Assembly (NCBI GenBank): GCA_020284085.1
Contig: JACEVL010000083.1
Coordinates: forward strand, 1,421,001 to 1,485,000
Length of the DNA stretch: 64,000 nt
From: Aporrectodea caliginosa
Lineage: Eukaryota; Annelida; Clitellata; Crassiclitellata; Lumbricidae
Reading direction: 5' to 3'
In this document: piece after piece, positions 33,842 to 45,543 of the stretch
Position numbering within the stretch: the first letter of the stretch is position 1
How the letters are laid out: the number at the start of each line of letters is the position of its first letter
Program-made: the position numbers and the translations under genes
Notes under the pieces: model-generated
Seen by the model: the letters and a program-made list of their open reading frames with translations, nothing else
Databases searched by the model: none
What the model was told of the DNA's origin: nothing

Positions 33842-33984
33842 GTGATAATGATTTTCATTATGTAACTGTTGTAACAATAGGCTAATTTATACGCGGACAC
33901 ACAGACGAGACATTATACCGCCAAGGCAGTCAATACTGTACCGTATACGACTTGATTGATCGGCACCAAACGCCGTCGGTCGCT

Positions 33985-34090
33985 TCAATCTACTGAATAT
34001 GCATGACGTTGTTGTTGTTTGGTCAATCTAATGAATATGCATGATCATGATTGGTCAATCTAATGAATATGCATGACTATGATTGATTGG
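33985..34090. promoter_or_regulatory. Three copies of a POU/octamer-like motif
   Basis: TCAATCTAATGAATATGCAT, with CT for AT in copy 1, occurs at about 33985, 34023 and 34055. Copies 2 and 3 are 32 bp apart and followed by ATGATTG. The core ATGAATATGCAT resembles POU-domain binding sites, and ATTGG boxes lie between copies. They lie 90-190 bp beyond the stop codon of the CDK5 activator, so they could be 3' UTR or downstream regulatory DNA. Function is inferred from motif resemblance only. Confidence 0.4.
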
Positions 34091-34177
34091 AATGTGCTCG
34101 GATTCTTCCATAACAAAACACGCGTAATACTATCGGTCGGTTTTCCTCCTCCTATATAGTTCGTTGTCTGTTTTGAT

Positions 34178-35938
34178 TCAAGCGGCCTCTCTCTTGGCCT
34201 CTGGAGCGCCGTTCTCCGTCGAATAGGTCTTGAGATCTCGGAAGACCTCCGTGAAATACCTCGGGTCCTTGTTCATGCGTAACATCCTCGAGCTGTAGTC
34301 GTTGACGAGCCGTACGCAACGGTCCCAGAACCTCTCCCGACTGTCCTCGATGAGGAACGGCTTGAGCGGGTAGCTGATCTCGTTGCCCATGTAAGCGTAG
34401 GACAGGTAGAGGCAGGTGAGCACGGCCGCCTGGAGGTCGCGCTCGCTCGTTACCTGATCGTCGATGTGGTCGCGGACAAGCATGAAGACGAAGACGACGT
34501 TGGCCGGGTTGATGAAGGCCGTGTCCTGCCAGCCCTGCATCAGCAGGGCCCGATCGACCGCTCGCAGCCAGGAGATGGCGTCGCCCGGACCGAAGTTGCG
34601 CAGACGCTGGCAGCGCCGGAAAAGGAACTCGCCGAAGCACTTGAGGAGTTCGGAGGTAGAGGCCTGGATTACGGTTGTCTTGCTCGTCGGGTGGACACCA
34701 GGGAGTGGTGGTGCTGTGCGACCCGATATGACCATGTCCAGCGGAGAGGAGGACGGCCGGATGGTGGAGGAGCTGAGCGTAAGGGCGCGGGCAGGGTTCG
34801 ACGGATGGTCCTGCGGAGAGAGGCCGACTTCGGTGGATGGTGGTAGAGTAACAGATGGGCATGGGATGGTGGTCGTGGTGGTGGTGGTGTTTTCGATTGA
34901 TTGAACTCGATTGGTGGTCGCTACCGTCCTGGATTCGTTTGAGTCTTTGTCGGCTGTGCATTGCTCGTGATTGTCTTTTGAGACGACCCCCTGGTTTCCA
35001 ATCTCGTCGCTGGTGTTCTGGGCCACTCCTGTCTTCCGCTGGACCCTGAGTTTCGCGGCCGATGTCTTCTGACCATCATTTCGTGTCGAGGAACAACCTC
35101 CTTGGTCGCTGTCTTCCTCCGATCTCTTGGTTCCTGTGCTCGATTCTTCATGGTTCTTCGCTGTTTTCGGTTCTTCGCGGTTCTCTGCTGACTTTCTACA
35201 ATGTTCTTCATCGTTCTCCGTCGTTGTTCTTGCCCTCTGTTCTTCGTTCTTCGTATTCGTCGTTCTTCCTCTTTGATCCAGTTCTTCGTGGTTCTCCGTT
35301 GTTCTTGGTCTCTGATTCTGCAGCTGGTATTTGTTATTGGCGACGTTCTTGAGGACTCTGTCGTTGTAAGCAGTCACCACGGACACTTGACCGTTTTCCA
35401 GCGGAGCCACAGCTGCTCCAGACGCGGCCCTCGTCGCGTAGAACGAACCCGATTTCCTCACAGTCATCGTGGCCTCGTCCGCCGTCGCTGGGGATGCTAC
35501 TGCTACTACTGCTACTGTTGCTGCTGCTGCTGAATTGGGGAGGGCGACTGTCGGCCGTGGAGATCCCTTGTACAGGTGATGGTTAATCGTCGAGTTATTA
35601 TTCTCGACGTCTCGCAGATGTGCATCCGTCCGGCTGTCGGTCAATCTCCCGATGTGTCGGCCGCCGCACGGACCGCCGCGCTGGTCTCCAGCGACCCGCG
35701 GTCGGATCCACCAGTGATGGGAGTGGTTCCCTGGGGCCACCAGGGACCGGGTCGGGCGCCCGGTGTTTCTCCAGTTGCCCTCGGCGTCCGTCAGGTGTTG
35801 ATTGGCCCTGCGGCCGCCGGAGGCTGCAGATGCGGGGGCATCCTTCGCTGATCCACCCTTCTCCATCTTGAAGTTGTCCAAGTGTATAGTCTCGTAGTCC
35901 GCCATCTTGTGTCTATGAGGTGACATGATGCTACCCAT
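34178..35938 (-). CDS. CDK5R1: CDK5 activator (p35/p39 family), intronless
   Basis: A single uninterrupted frame of 586 codons. Residues 423-575 are the cyclin-fold p25-type core: [60 protein letters not shown] and [13 protein letters not shown]. Vertebrate CDK5R1 is strongly similar over this block and is also intronless. The family binds and activates CDK5, chiefly in neurons. I chose the ATG at 35938, not the one at 35962, because it gives [11 protein letters not shown]. Gly2 and Ser6 fit N-myristoylation, as in p35 (MGTVLS). Residues about 40-415 form a long low-complexity region of Ala, Ser, Thr and Glu/Asn/Arg-rich stretches (for example [16 protein letters not shown]), far longer than in the 307-residue human protein. 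The gene is GC-rich against an AT-rich background. Confidence 0.95.
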   Translation of the reverse strand: MGSIMSPHRHKMADYETIHLDNFKMEKGGSAKDAPASAASGGRRANQHLTDAEGNWRNTGRPTRSLVAPGNHSHHWWIRPRVAGDQRGGPCGGRHIGRLTDSRTDAHLRDVENNNSTINHHLYKGSPRPTVALPNSAAAATVAVVAVASPATADEATMTVRKSGSFYATRAASGAAVAPLENGQVSVVTAYNDRVLKNVANNKYQLQNQRPRTTENHEELDQRGRTTNTKNEEQRARTTTENDEEHCRKSAENREEPKTAKNHEESSTGTKRSEEDSDQGGCSSTRNDGQKTSAAKLRVQRKTGVAQNTSDEIGNQGVVSKDNHEQCTADKDSNESRTVATTNRVQSIENTTTTTTTIPCPSVTLPPSTEVGLSPQDHPSNPARALTLSSSTIRPSSSPLDMVISGRTAPPLPGVHPTSKTTVIQASTSELLKCFGEFLFRRCQRLRNFGPGDAISWLRAVDRALLMQGWQDTAFINPANVVFVFMLVRDHIDDQVTSERDLQAAVLTCLYLSYAYMGNEISYPLKPFLIEDSRERFWDRCVRLVNDYSSRMLRMNKDPRYFTEVFRDLKTYSTENGAPEAKREAA

Positions 35939-35974
35939 TGTTCGCCCCTCGATGACTATCATTGAAAGACAACA

Positions 35975-36181
35975 GCAATCGTCATCATCATCTTATCCTA
36001 CTCGTCGTAGTCGTCACCATCATCGCCGTCCTCGTCGTTGTCATCATCATTATTTTCAACGCAGTCATCATCATCGTTATCATCACCTTCAACATTATGA
36101 TGATCATCGTCGCCATTATCATCATCTTCAACATTATCATCATCATTGTTATCGTCATCATCTTTGTCAATATCAGCATTG

Positions 36182-36251
<70 letters not shown>

Positions 36252-36252
36252 T
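35975..36252. repeat. (TCA)n trinucleotide tract upstream of the CDK5 activator
   Basis: Imperfect TCATCA-rich sequence from about 35975 becomes a pure tract at 36181-36251. On the strand of the CDK5 activator it reads (ATG)n/(TGA)n and begins within about 40 bp of the chosen start codon, so it lies in the promoter or 5' leader. Confidence 0.95.
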
Positions 36253-36419
36253 TGTCCGTTGTAAAGGTAACAGTATTACATGTAGGTCGACATGTTCACC
36301 AAACATGGCAGCAGAAAGATGTCGATACTGATCTCAATGCCTGAATAAAGTCTGCCATAGTTAAAATGTTCATAGACTGTGACATACCTTTGTAAACAAT
36401 AATCTCCAGGACCAATGGA

Positions 36420-36680
36420 CCACGTTGCACAAATTTATGAGCAGCAATATGATAATATTCCTTGTCCCCCGTGCTCGGACTGCTATGACAGCGCCGCGCT
36501 TTATTCTGTGGCTGGCCCAGTGACCTGGAATGGGCTTCCGTTGGCACTGCGTCTGACCTCAATAGGACACTCTGCTCAGTTCTTCTCTGGCCTTAAGACT
36601 GTCCTGTTTGACCAGGTTGGGCTGGGAGCGCTCCTGAGTAGACTGTTTGAAGGGGCGCTATATAAAACTACTGTAATAAT
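36420..36680 (+). mobile_element. LINE (L2/Jockey-like) 3' end
   Basis: The frame reads YSVAGPVTWNGLPLALRLTS, then FFSGLKTVLFDQVGLGALLS, and ends at GGGGCGCTATATAA followed by AATAATAATA. This is the C-terminus of a non-LTR reverse transcriptase (consensus FSVAGPxLWNSLPxxLR...FKxxLKTxLF) plus the family 3' tail. Confidence 0.75.
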
Positions 36681-37139
36681 AATAGGCGGATGCAATGATA
36701 GTATATTACATTGTTGGCCTACATGTACAATTGTTCATAACACTGCAGCTGCAGTACTTCACAGTTCAAAAGAAGACATCGTAATACTAACAATAGGCCT
36801 ACAATGTGGCAGACTACAATAGAATAGGATAGAATATAATGGGACACAATACAATACAACAGAAAATGATTAAAAGCAATGCAAGCTAAATAGCACATCT
36901 CATTTAGGGTCTCTGCCTTCGTTTGGCGTTGCCTCGTTGGTACTGCGCCTGCTTGTCTGCTGGAACTCTGTCGCCCTATTTCTGCCAATAGTGGCCGCTG
37001 ACCCCTTCGGTCTGCTGTCCGCGGTGATCTGATTGTCCCCTTTGCACGCATTTCTATAATAAGAAATACTGCATCGGGTCTTCTCGGTCGTGGAACGAGT
37101 ATCCGGCATGGGCTTCCTCTATAGAGCTCTGTCTCCTAC

Positions 37140-37255
37140 CTAGGAACTCTTCGCCAGCGTTTTTACCTCTCTGAAAGCTGTTCTTTTCAGCCGTGGTTGC
37201 GTCGGGAGCGCCTCTACGTAGATATCTTGAAGGGGTGCTATATTCAAGTTGATTG

Positions 37256-37292
<37 letters not shown>
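37140..37292 (+). mobile_element. LINE-like 3' tail with TTGA microsatellite
   Basis: GTTTTTACCTCTCTGAAAGC, GGGAGCGCC and GGGGTGCTATATTCAAG precede about ten GATT units (37249-37292). This is the same tail structure as the other LINE ends in the window. Confidence 0.6.
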
Positions 37293-37977
37293 ATATTAGC
37301 GGATAAATTAGTCAGAAATGTTGCGCCATAGTTGGTTGCAATTTTGTAGCTTATATTTATTACTTGCCATCCATTTAGAAAACAATTTTATTCTAAAGAC
37401 TAAGACCACATAAAGGCCATGGAGAATGCAGCTGTTGAAAAACATACAATTTATAGCTATGGCTTGCTGTCAAACTGAACACTTTTATTCTAAAGACTAA
37501 GACTACATAAAGGCCATAAAGACACAGTAAGCCACTCGCGTAGCAGATTAATTCTGTTTTGATATGAGGTAAATCTCAAGAAGAAAATAATTTAAACTTA
37601 AATGACCAAATGAACGCCTGCGCAGACTATTAATGCAATGTTTGTTATATATGCCAAACTGGTAGGACTAATGCTAATCATTTAACCGATCGAGTTTCTT
37701 TTCATTCTTGCCTCAACAAATCCTACGTTACATGATTATGTTACCAGAATTTGGCATAAAATGTAGGCATGTAGGCCTACAGTGTAATGTATGACATGAG
37801 ATTAATTTCTTCTATCGTTGTATAAAACTATAAAAGCATTTCATTTTCTGTCTGTACGAATTCAAACGTCTCAGAATTGAGACATGTAATTGACCATCGC
37901 CTCATTATGCCTAATTAATTTTCCGCTACGTAGCCTATCGTAATCGTAAACTCTAAATTTCGAAAGCGTTACTCTTA

Positions 37978-38095
37978 AGCTAAGGGCAGAGCACCAGCTT
38001 ATTCACGAGCACTACTTCATATCCAGAGATCAATGTCCAGTGGAAGTCCAAGTTCGGTTGCCAGAGAGATCAGAAAGGGAGGCAGAGTGGCAGCT
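37978..38095 (+). repeat. Interspersed repeat, copy B
   Basis: Second copy of the repeat at 8901-9039, same orientation. Shared blocks are GCAGAGCACCAGCT.ATTCAC, GAGCACT, AAGTCCAAGT and GGAGGCAGAG. Confidence 0.6.
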
Positions 38096-39804
38096 GACGT
38101 ATCCGGATTGTCTGCCTTGTTTGAGCAACTCTCGTTTGCCCAGAATTTATTTGCCCATTAGATCAGGCAAACAAAGTTTCTGTCTAGCAGGCTGAAACAC
38201 AACAGTAATCCTGGACATGGTGAACCGACGCAAATAAAATAAATTTATGAAACAAAGATGGATATGAGGAAATACGTTTCAAGGGCAAAAGAAACAGGCT
38301 TAACGAGTGAGAGAAAGTAAGAAATTGCAGGATGTAGATCATTCTATAGATTGCAATACGATTTATAATGACTGTCGAAAAATAAACCTACATTGCAGTA
38401 AATAAGGGGAAAACATGAATGAAACATATAGGCTAAGAAGTTATTCATATTATTCTTATTATGAGTATGGAGGGATAATATATCAATATGAAGAGAAGAA
38501 ACACGCCTTATTTTAGAGGAGCAGGCGAGTAGGGCCAATTATTATACAGGCCACAATAAAAGGCCTATTTTGACCTTATACATGTAAGCTCACGTTCAAA
38601 GATCAATCAATATTTGAAACACGATAGCTGGAAACTTGTGTAAATTCATGAAAATAATATTAGCGTACCTTCATCTTTAGCAAGACGGCTTTTTGAGTTA
38701 CATGAATATCATTTCCCCTACAATTCTAAATGTATTGAAATAGCAAACTCTCGGTAGGCCGTGTCTGATATGTCACGTTTTACGCTTGTTTGCTATTTTC
38801 GTAGGCCTATACGGTTTGTGGCGGTTTGGTTTGCCTCATTGTCTATTCATATGTCTCAATGATTGTGGCTGTCTGTATGGCTTACTATTCTTTGTTGTCT
38901 GCCGAACAGGTATTTACCTGCACTGCAATGCGCATGCAACATTATGCCCCATTGCCCTAATTGATCTGTTTCCTAACCAGTTAGGTACAGAGTTTAACAT
39001 AGACTCCCAATTCTTTATTGCTTCTCCAGTTTATTCTCTTACAGAGATTTTGCGTGTGTTCATTTTCCTGTTGACTTTAAAGAACCTATGATGTCATCGG
39101 TGTTTCCATAAATAGCCTACTGCTGGTTAACCTGGAATTAAATACAATCCAGGAGATAACGTTGTGGCAATTTACCTTAGATGGTTGAGCTTTGACAAGC
39201 GACTGATCCCATCAAACATCGATTCCTGGCATCTTTTCGTTGCCCTTGTTCGACGAACAACATCGAGCGTTGTACACAGACGGAAGGAGAATATCATACA
39301 CAGCAATGCCGCTTCTGAATCTATGGACAGATCTTCATAATTTATTCCGGAAATAAATAAATAAATGATATTGCTGCTAAATTCTAGGCACACCGATTGT
39401 CCGCGTCGCAGGTTACCGGGCGGCGGACCGGACGGCAGGCGGTCGACGCCAGCGATCGAGAGGCTAAGGGCCGACGACCCATTGGCCAAACGATCCTCGT
39501 CGGCGATGGCGGAGTCGCTCTCGTGTTAAGTCATTCATGGCGGCGGCGTTGGCTTCGTCATCGCTGCGCGCGCAGCTGGGCATCTGCGGCGACTGCAGCC
39601 CTTCCAGCAGCAGCAGCAGCAGCAGCACAACAGCTGCGACCAGCTGCAGAGGCAGACCAATCGATTGGAAAATTTTGAACTCCGCCAAATGCTTCTTCGG
39701 CTGATGCTTTTGAAGCCGAGCGCACGAGATGTTGCGCTGCCCGGACAGCTACTGCTTCCTTAGTTGCTGCTTCTGCTGCCGTAGCTGCTGCTGATGATGT
39801 CGTA

Positions 39805-39832
39805 GCTGCTGCTGCTGCTGCTGCTGCTGCTG
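39805..39832. repeat. (GCT)n microsatellite
   Basis: About nine GCT units within a GCT-rich stretch (39770-39835). Confidence 0.85.
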
Positions 39833-40079
39833 TTACAGACGATGGCGGTGGTGGTAGTGGTGATGATGGTTCTAAATCGTCTGGTCACGAGGCCGGTGGT
39901 GCATCGGATCGAGTAATTACTTCGGGGAAATAGCGGCGGTCGGCACCGGATCAAAGTCTCAACGGCCTCGACCCCTTCAGGGCGGACACTCGCCTACGAT
40001 AAAATAACCGACAGCACGGCATTGGGAAGGGGAGGAAGAGGGGGCAAGAATGGGGTTAGTCGTGGCGGTCGGGTGGCCT

Positions 40080-40565
40080 CGGGATGGATGGTGGACTGGG
40101 GGATGGATGGGTGGCTGTGGGGATGGATGGGTGGTTTTGGGAATGAATGGGTGGCATTGGGAATGAATGGGTGGTTTGGGGGGGGGATGGATGGGTGGAC
40201 TGGGGATGGTGGTTGGCCTGGGGATGGATGGGTGAACCTGGGATACCTTGGGCTACGGAGAGTGGCCTGTGGATGGATGGGTGGACTTTGGGATGGGTGA
40301 ATGGACTGGAGATGGATGGATGGCTTTGGGGATGGATGGGTGGCCTTGGATATGGATGGGTGGACAGGGGATGGGCAGGTGGATTGGGAATGGATGGGTG
40401 GACTGGGGTGGGTGGGTAGCCTTGGGAATGGATGAGTGGAATGGGGATGGATGAGCGGCCTTTTGATATGGATGAGTGGATTTGGAATAAATGGGAGACC
40501 TTGGGTTATGGATGGGTGGTCTTGGGGATGGATGGGTAGCGTTGGGGATGGATGGGTGGACTGGA
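40080..40565. repeat. GGATGGATGGGTGG minisatellite, ~485 bp
   Basis: Units of about 20-30 bp built around GGGGATGGATGGGTGG, separated by variable ACTGG, CCTTG or TTTGG spacers. The Gly/Trp/Met/Asp-rich and Pro/His/Ser-rich frames are repeat artefacts. Confidence 0.92.
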
Positions 40566-41454
40566 TGTAAGGGCTATTTTGCTCTAGATCGAAAGCCGTA
40601 TCCAAATGGCAAAAATCGATTTCCTCGCAGAACGACTTTCACTCGTCAAAGGTCCTACAAGAGGCATTTTGCAACACCAATGTGGCCAAAAGGCGCAGAG
40701 GCGCAGAAATTGTCTGATGGCAACTAACAGTATGTGCATCCTTTATTTCACCAGACACTTCTTTTGTCTCGTTATACTATGGAAAAGACTACATGGTTAA
40801 ACCACTGCCTCGTATCCGGCCACTCAGAATATCCCTCGTATCTACTTGCTTTGTTTAACAATACCAGTGTCTGATATATTCAGACATTAGTTTTAGGCGT
40901 AGACAGAGAGCAGTAGCTCAACGAGGAGTCTGGCAACCGCATTAGCCGACATCGTTGCCTCGTATCAATCTAAATCTTGCAGAAATTCAGCCACGATGCT
41001 CCTCATCGGTCAGTTTCTTAGACCACTTCGATCTTCGTCGATCTTACGAGACTCAATATCATTTCCTCTGATTCCATCTTTTCCGTTTCTGTGATTGCCT
41101 TTCTTTTCTTCCATGATTTTCCAACTAAGATCTATACGATCGTCCATTTAGAATCTGACATTAAGCTATTACGAAAAGGTTTAAAGGCGCTCTATAAATA
41201 TCCAGACACGCATACATTAATTTTATCCCCTTTGTATACACACGTGAAAAATCTGAATAATTTTATACATATAGGCCCTAGACGCGCATACATGCATTCA
41301 TACACACGTATGCATACGTGCATATGCGTAAATATGCATACGCAGGTATGTATACTTGTATACACATAGCCTACAAGCGCATTCATACTCAAACTCACCT
41401 ACATAATGACCAAAAATGATCAAATCAAACATATATTATATTTGATTAGGATAT

Positions 41455-41500
41455 TCATTCATTCATGCATTTCGAGAATTTATATAGCGCCTCTAGAGGC
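41455..41500 (-). mobile_element. LINE-like 3' tail, minus orientation
   Basis: The minus strand reads GGCGCTATATAAATTCTCG followed by ATGAATGAATGAAT. It matches the retroposon tails elsewhere in the window; the body (41500-41580) is decayed. Confidence 0.45.
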
Positions 41501-41689
41501 TCTAAAATCAAATCCTGGGTATATAAGAGCACGTATAATATCCTTTATGGCTACATTCTATATCATAATCCTATATCACAAATCTGTGTGAATGTCCAGC
41601 ATGATCTTTCCTAGAATGATACACTGTTAAGCAACCCTACAAATCGAACGAAGCTGATCCTTGGTCAGTGAATAAATCAGACTTGAGCA

Positions 41690-41701
41690 CACACGCGCGC
41701 A

Positions 41702-41749
<48 letters not shown>

Positions 41750-41868
41750 CACACACTCAAATAAATTTACACACACTCACCTACACATACTCACATACAC
41801 ACACTCGCGCGCACACACAAAAAGACATACAAAGACACACAAAGACACACACACCTACACCCATATGC

Positions 41869-41914
<46 letters not shown>

Positions 41915-42060
41915 GAAGACGCACACCTACACGCATACTCACATACACACACACGCACAAACAAATACACAAAAAGACACACCCACCTACACTTATTCTC
42001 ACATACACACACTCACATACACGCACTCCCATACACGCAGGCTCACGCACACACGTACTG
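41690..42060. repeat. (CA)n and CA-rich repeat block
   Basis: Pure (AC)n at about 41703-41746 and 41889-41914, an (AT)n run at 41870-41890, and ACACACACCTACAC-type interrupted repeats in between. Confidence 0.95.
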
Positions 42061-42429
42061 CATCTGGACCGGATTCTCTGCGTCTCTGTATATACACTAT
42101 ATCTACATAAACTTCGACCCCTGAAATTGAAGAATGGTCATCTTCCCGTTGTGACCAATCCTTCCATCGTTCGGTTCCCCTGCGACCGATCGATTTGTCC
42201 ATTCCGTCCAGTGCAATGAATACACAGCGGTGTTCAGATGCTAACCAGGCTTCGACCTCTTCTTCACAGGGGGCACCAACGACATACTCCAGATCGTGAC
42301 TATAGACTCGGTCCGTCATATAAATTTAGGACATATAACCACGTCATGTTTAATTCGCACGACTTTATAATCGGTTAGATAAATAACACGGACACAACAA
42401 ACAGTGGAAGAGAACGGAAGATGGGAATA

Positions 42430-42660
42430 GGACTCATCTATAGGAGGGGAGGGTATAGGGAGGTTAGAGAGATGGAAGCGGAGGAAGTAGGTATTTGGAA
42501 GGAGAGGGAGTAGGAGGCGAAAGGAGTTGCTATAGGAAGGAATTGTGAAGGGAAAGAATTAGGAATGGAAGAAAGTAGCCTATACGAAGGGAAGGAAGGT
42601 GAAAATGAACGGAATAGGGTGTAGGAACGGAATGAAATGAAATAGGAATGGTTCAAGGGG
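42430..42660. repeat. GGAA/GGAGT-rich purine block
   Basis: Degenerate GGAATAGGA, GGAAGG and AGGAGG units on the plus strand. A Ser/Phe-rich minus frame is a composition artefact. Confidence 0.8.
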
Positions 42661-43544
42661 AGTATAGGACAACGGAGGAATTTGGAATGGGAGAGAAACG
42701 AAATTTAATGTCACCCACAAAATTATACAAGTTTATGTCGAATTTATTATGATTAAGTTATTAACAGTTGCTTTCGCATGCACTAGGTGTCACTAATTTC
42801 TCTGCATCTGTTCCAGAGCTTCTCATTTGAAAATAGCAGGCGATTTGAAAATCGATCTGGCTGGAATGAGTAGGCGATCGATTGGCGGTGCACCTCGGGA
42901 TCTTTTGTGCACAACCTATTTTTTGCATAATATATTCGTATTGCTGCAAATTGGTTGTTCATTTACTGCTAGAGTGTTATGCGCAACACTGATCAACGGT
43001 TGATAAGCATCCTCTGCTTGTCGATGCAATGTTATATCGATCCTAGTCTGAACTTTCACAAGTAATGTAAATTAGATAAATAAAAAAATTGTCTGAGTCC
43101 AGGTTCCTCTTGGAGTCTAACTCAACGAGCGCGATCGATTTACCGATCGACCAGACCAATGAGATCGATCGATCGTCTCAAATGAGAAGCTCTGATCTGT
43201 TCCTTTTGTTCAGTGTCTCTCAGTGTCATTTCGGTCAAAACTTAAGACTGCCCTTTTCAGCTGGCCTTTCTACCAGGTTGAAATCTGCATCACTGTCTCA
43301 GTGAACTGACATTTTGGAAATTGACCTGCATCAAATCAATAGCCTACGGCCTGGTTTTGGTGTGCCATCGGCTGATGCCTTTGGATCTATGCACCGGTGC
43401 CGTAGAAGTTGTACACTGTACAGTGATACAAATTCATACAATAGGCTACAGCAGTACTGTATTTGACATCACCTTCCTTCCAAAGGTCAGAAGTGCACGT
43501 ATGCGACCATACGATAGGACATCGATGGCACAGAGCAACTGTGA

Positions 43545-43640
43545 GTGAGAGACTTGCTCAAGGCCCCAGCACTGTGAGCGCCTGAGTGAGGGCTCGAACC
43601 CGTATACTCTCATCTAACCAATCGGCCACATCGCCCCTCG
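43545..43640 (-). mobile_element. tRNA-derived SINE
   Basis: The minus strand reads GGGCGATGTGGCCGATTGGTTAGATGAGAG, quoted here as GGGCGATGTGGCC and GATTGGTTAGATGAGAG, with box-A character. It is followed by a box-B-like GGGTTCGAGCCC. The 3' body continues as CTTGAGCAAGTCTCTCACTC. The lack of a complete cloverleaf and the attached body indicate a SINE. Confidence 0.7.
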
Positions 43641-43704
43641 AAGTTGCTAATTTCCTTATTCAATTGCGTTGTTTGGTAATCATACAACGACTAATAGCAC
43701 ACAA

Positions 43705-43862
43705 GTTTATATTATACATATATATATAACGTTATATATATAACGTTATATATGCATAGATCTATTATAATGTTATAATTATATATATATAAATATTATA
43801 TATAATATATAATGCATATTATAACGTTATATATATAACGTTATATATATGTATATATATAA
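43705..43862. repeat. AT-rich palindromic repeat with ATAACGTTAT units
   Basis: ATAACGTTATATATATAACG and related palindromes recur about five times in long (AT)n runs. The stretch can form cruciforms. Confidence 0.88.
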
Positions 43863-43945
43863 CGAGAGACAGCCAGACAGACAGTCAGACATATAGACAG
43901 ACAAACACAGACCGATAAACACAGAGAGACAGAGACAGAGATTCC
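43863..43945. repeat. CAGA-rich microsatellite
   Basis: CAGACAGACAG-type units with interruptions, directly after the AT palindromes. Confidence 0.8.
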
Positions 43946-44489
43946 TTGGTAATCGGGCTAATAATTGTTGACGTCACTCATGCGTTTAACATCAGCGCTA
44001 AGAAAAAGAAGCGCCATTTAGTAAAGAAAGGAATTTCCAGAAAACAGAAATGAAGAAATAACTGAAGCTGCTGCTACTGATGCTGTGAGGCGGAGGAGGT
44101 TCGTCTGCTGCAGTCTGAAGAACGTTTCATCGTCACTCTCAGACTTGGCAATGACATCGAAACTTTGCCACTGACGACAGAAAAACAAAATATTATATAG
44201 ATCCGGTGTTCTCCTCGGTGAGTCTATAAACCATTACAAGATAGTCAGATTATTTATTCCTAATCTTTATAATTATTAGGCCCTACACGTTTGTCTAACG
44301 ATGAAGTATTAGTAGATGGTGCTAAACAAACGTGAGCTGAAGACTTTGAAACGGTCCCGCCGCAGTGACATTTACGATTACGACGTCATTAAAGTCTGCT
44401 TCACGCTGGATCAGAGACGGTCAAACAATTGATACTCGACGATCGTGAGCTTCCTGGAAATAAAGTGATTGTATGTATAGCCATGTAGG

Positions 44490-44602
44490 CTATGTTATGT
44501 ATGCATGTATGTATGTATGTATGTATGCAAAAAATGATGCATGCATGTATATATGTGTATTGTGTATGTGTGTGTGTATGGTTTGTATGTTGTGTGTGTG
44601 GG
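44490..44602. repeat. TATG/TGTG microsatellite
   Basis: ATGTATGTATGTATG followed by TGTGTGTG-type units, about 290 bp upstream of the aquaporin start. Confidence 0.88.
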
Positions 44603-44888
44603 TCACTGAGTTTGATAAGTCCGATTTATCTTATATTAGCCTATGCTAAACTTCTAAAGTTCTACAAGTGCTCACAATTTCTGCCTTTAGGTTGCTACTA
44701 TTATACGCATGGTTAACTGGCAAATTAATAAGAATATTAATAAGATTCCAATGCTGTTTGTGCAGATTCCAAGACTGCTTTCGATCTCGTTCTTCTGTTC
44801 TCACTCCTGACCTCAGTTCCTTCCATCCGTTGCCATAGGCCTATAACCGTTTAAAATCAAATCAATCGATATCGATCGATCTCTGAAA

Positions 44889-45543
44889 ATGATGTCTGCC
44901 TCAATCGATGATGATGACGACCTCTTCGAAGTGCGACAAGTGGCACCTGGTCGTCTCATCGTCTTCTTCCTCATCTTCTTCGTCATAGGTGAAGGTCTTC
45001 GCTGGTTCGCCAAGAACTACGTTCGTCGAAAGCATCAGCCCCTGGTCCTTGACCTTGCCGCGACCTTCACCCTGTACGGGTACACCGTCGGATGCAACTA
45101 CGTCCACCGCATCTACGGTCCCACCTGGTACCTGATGGCTACAGCCTCAGTCGGCATCGGTCACGCTCTCCTGCTCTGCCCCGGGGTCACGGCCAACCCA
45201 GTCACGCATGTCGTCTCCTGCATCGCCTGCGACACTCCCATTCAGAAGTTCCTTCTGCGCTTCGCAGTTCACGCGACCGGAAGTCTGGTGAGTCATCCGC
45301 TGGCGACGCTGCTCTGGCAGACGCTGATGGCTGACCTCAGCTGCGAGGGGCTTGACCCCGAGATGCACTGCATGGGGGGTCATGAGGGCAAAGGTCAATC
45401 GGTGCACGTGGCCGTGGTTCTTGGGATGGAATTAATAGGAACGTTGGTCGTCAGTTTGATGATGATGAAAACCTGTCAACTGTCGATTGGTATCTACGAA
45501 ACGATTGCCAAGGTCTTCATCGGCGGTCTGCTCCATTGTTCAG
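44889..45543 (+). CDS. AQP11/12-type aquaporin, exon 1
   Basis: Encodes residues 1-218. An acidic start (MMSASIDDDDDLFEV) is followed by hydrophobic segments at about 22-41, 52-72, 82-100, 122-142, 172-193 and 204-217. LDLAATFTLYGYT resembles the second helix of AQP11 (LEFLATFQL). The first pore motif is NPV (103-105), where classical aquaporins have NPA, AQP11 has NPC and AQP12 has NPT. The donor TCAG/GTAGGA is in phase 1 with exon 2. ATG at 44889 or 44892 could start. AQP11/12 proteins are intracellular-membrane water, glycerol or peroxide channels; the substrate here cannot be read from the sequence. Confidence 0.85.

Larger units (their letters stand above)
36253..44888. other. Intergenic region between the CDK5 activator and aquaporin genes
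   Basis: No host gene is convincing. The region holds LINE 3' ends (36420-36680, 37140-37292), an interspersed repeat copy (37978-38095), GC-rich short frames at 39400-39690, a GGAT minisatellite (40080-40565), a CA-rich block (41690-42060), a GGA-rich block (42430-42660), a SINE (43545-43640) and palindromic AT repeats (43705-43862). A 101-codon hydrophobic frame at 38786-39091 is unrecognised and doubtful. Confidence 0.55.

Noticed and set aside
34464..35851. Plus-strand frames of 64-146 codons across the CDK5 activator
   Set aside because: Antisense shadows of the long minus-strand gene.
39464..39688. Minus-strand frame with a Leu-rich, signal-peptide-like segment followed by RHRRRGSFGQWVVGP, considered as a neuropeptide precursor
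   Set aside because: It starts at TTG rather than ATG, the Leu run comes from a CAG repeat, and no cleavage-amidation motif or splice context supports it.
40022..40605. Gly/Trp/Met-rich and Pro/His-rich frames up to 203 codons
   Set aside because: Translations of the GGATGGATGGGTGG minisatellite.
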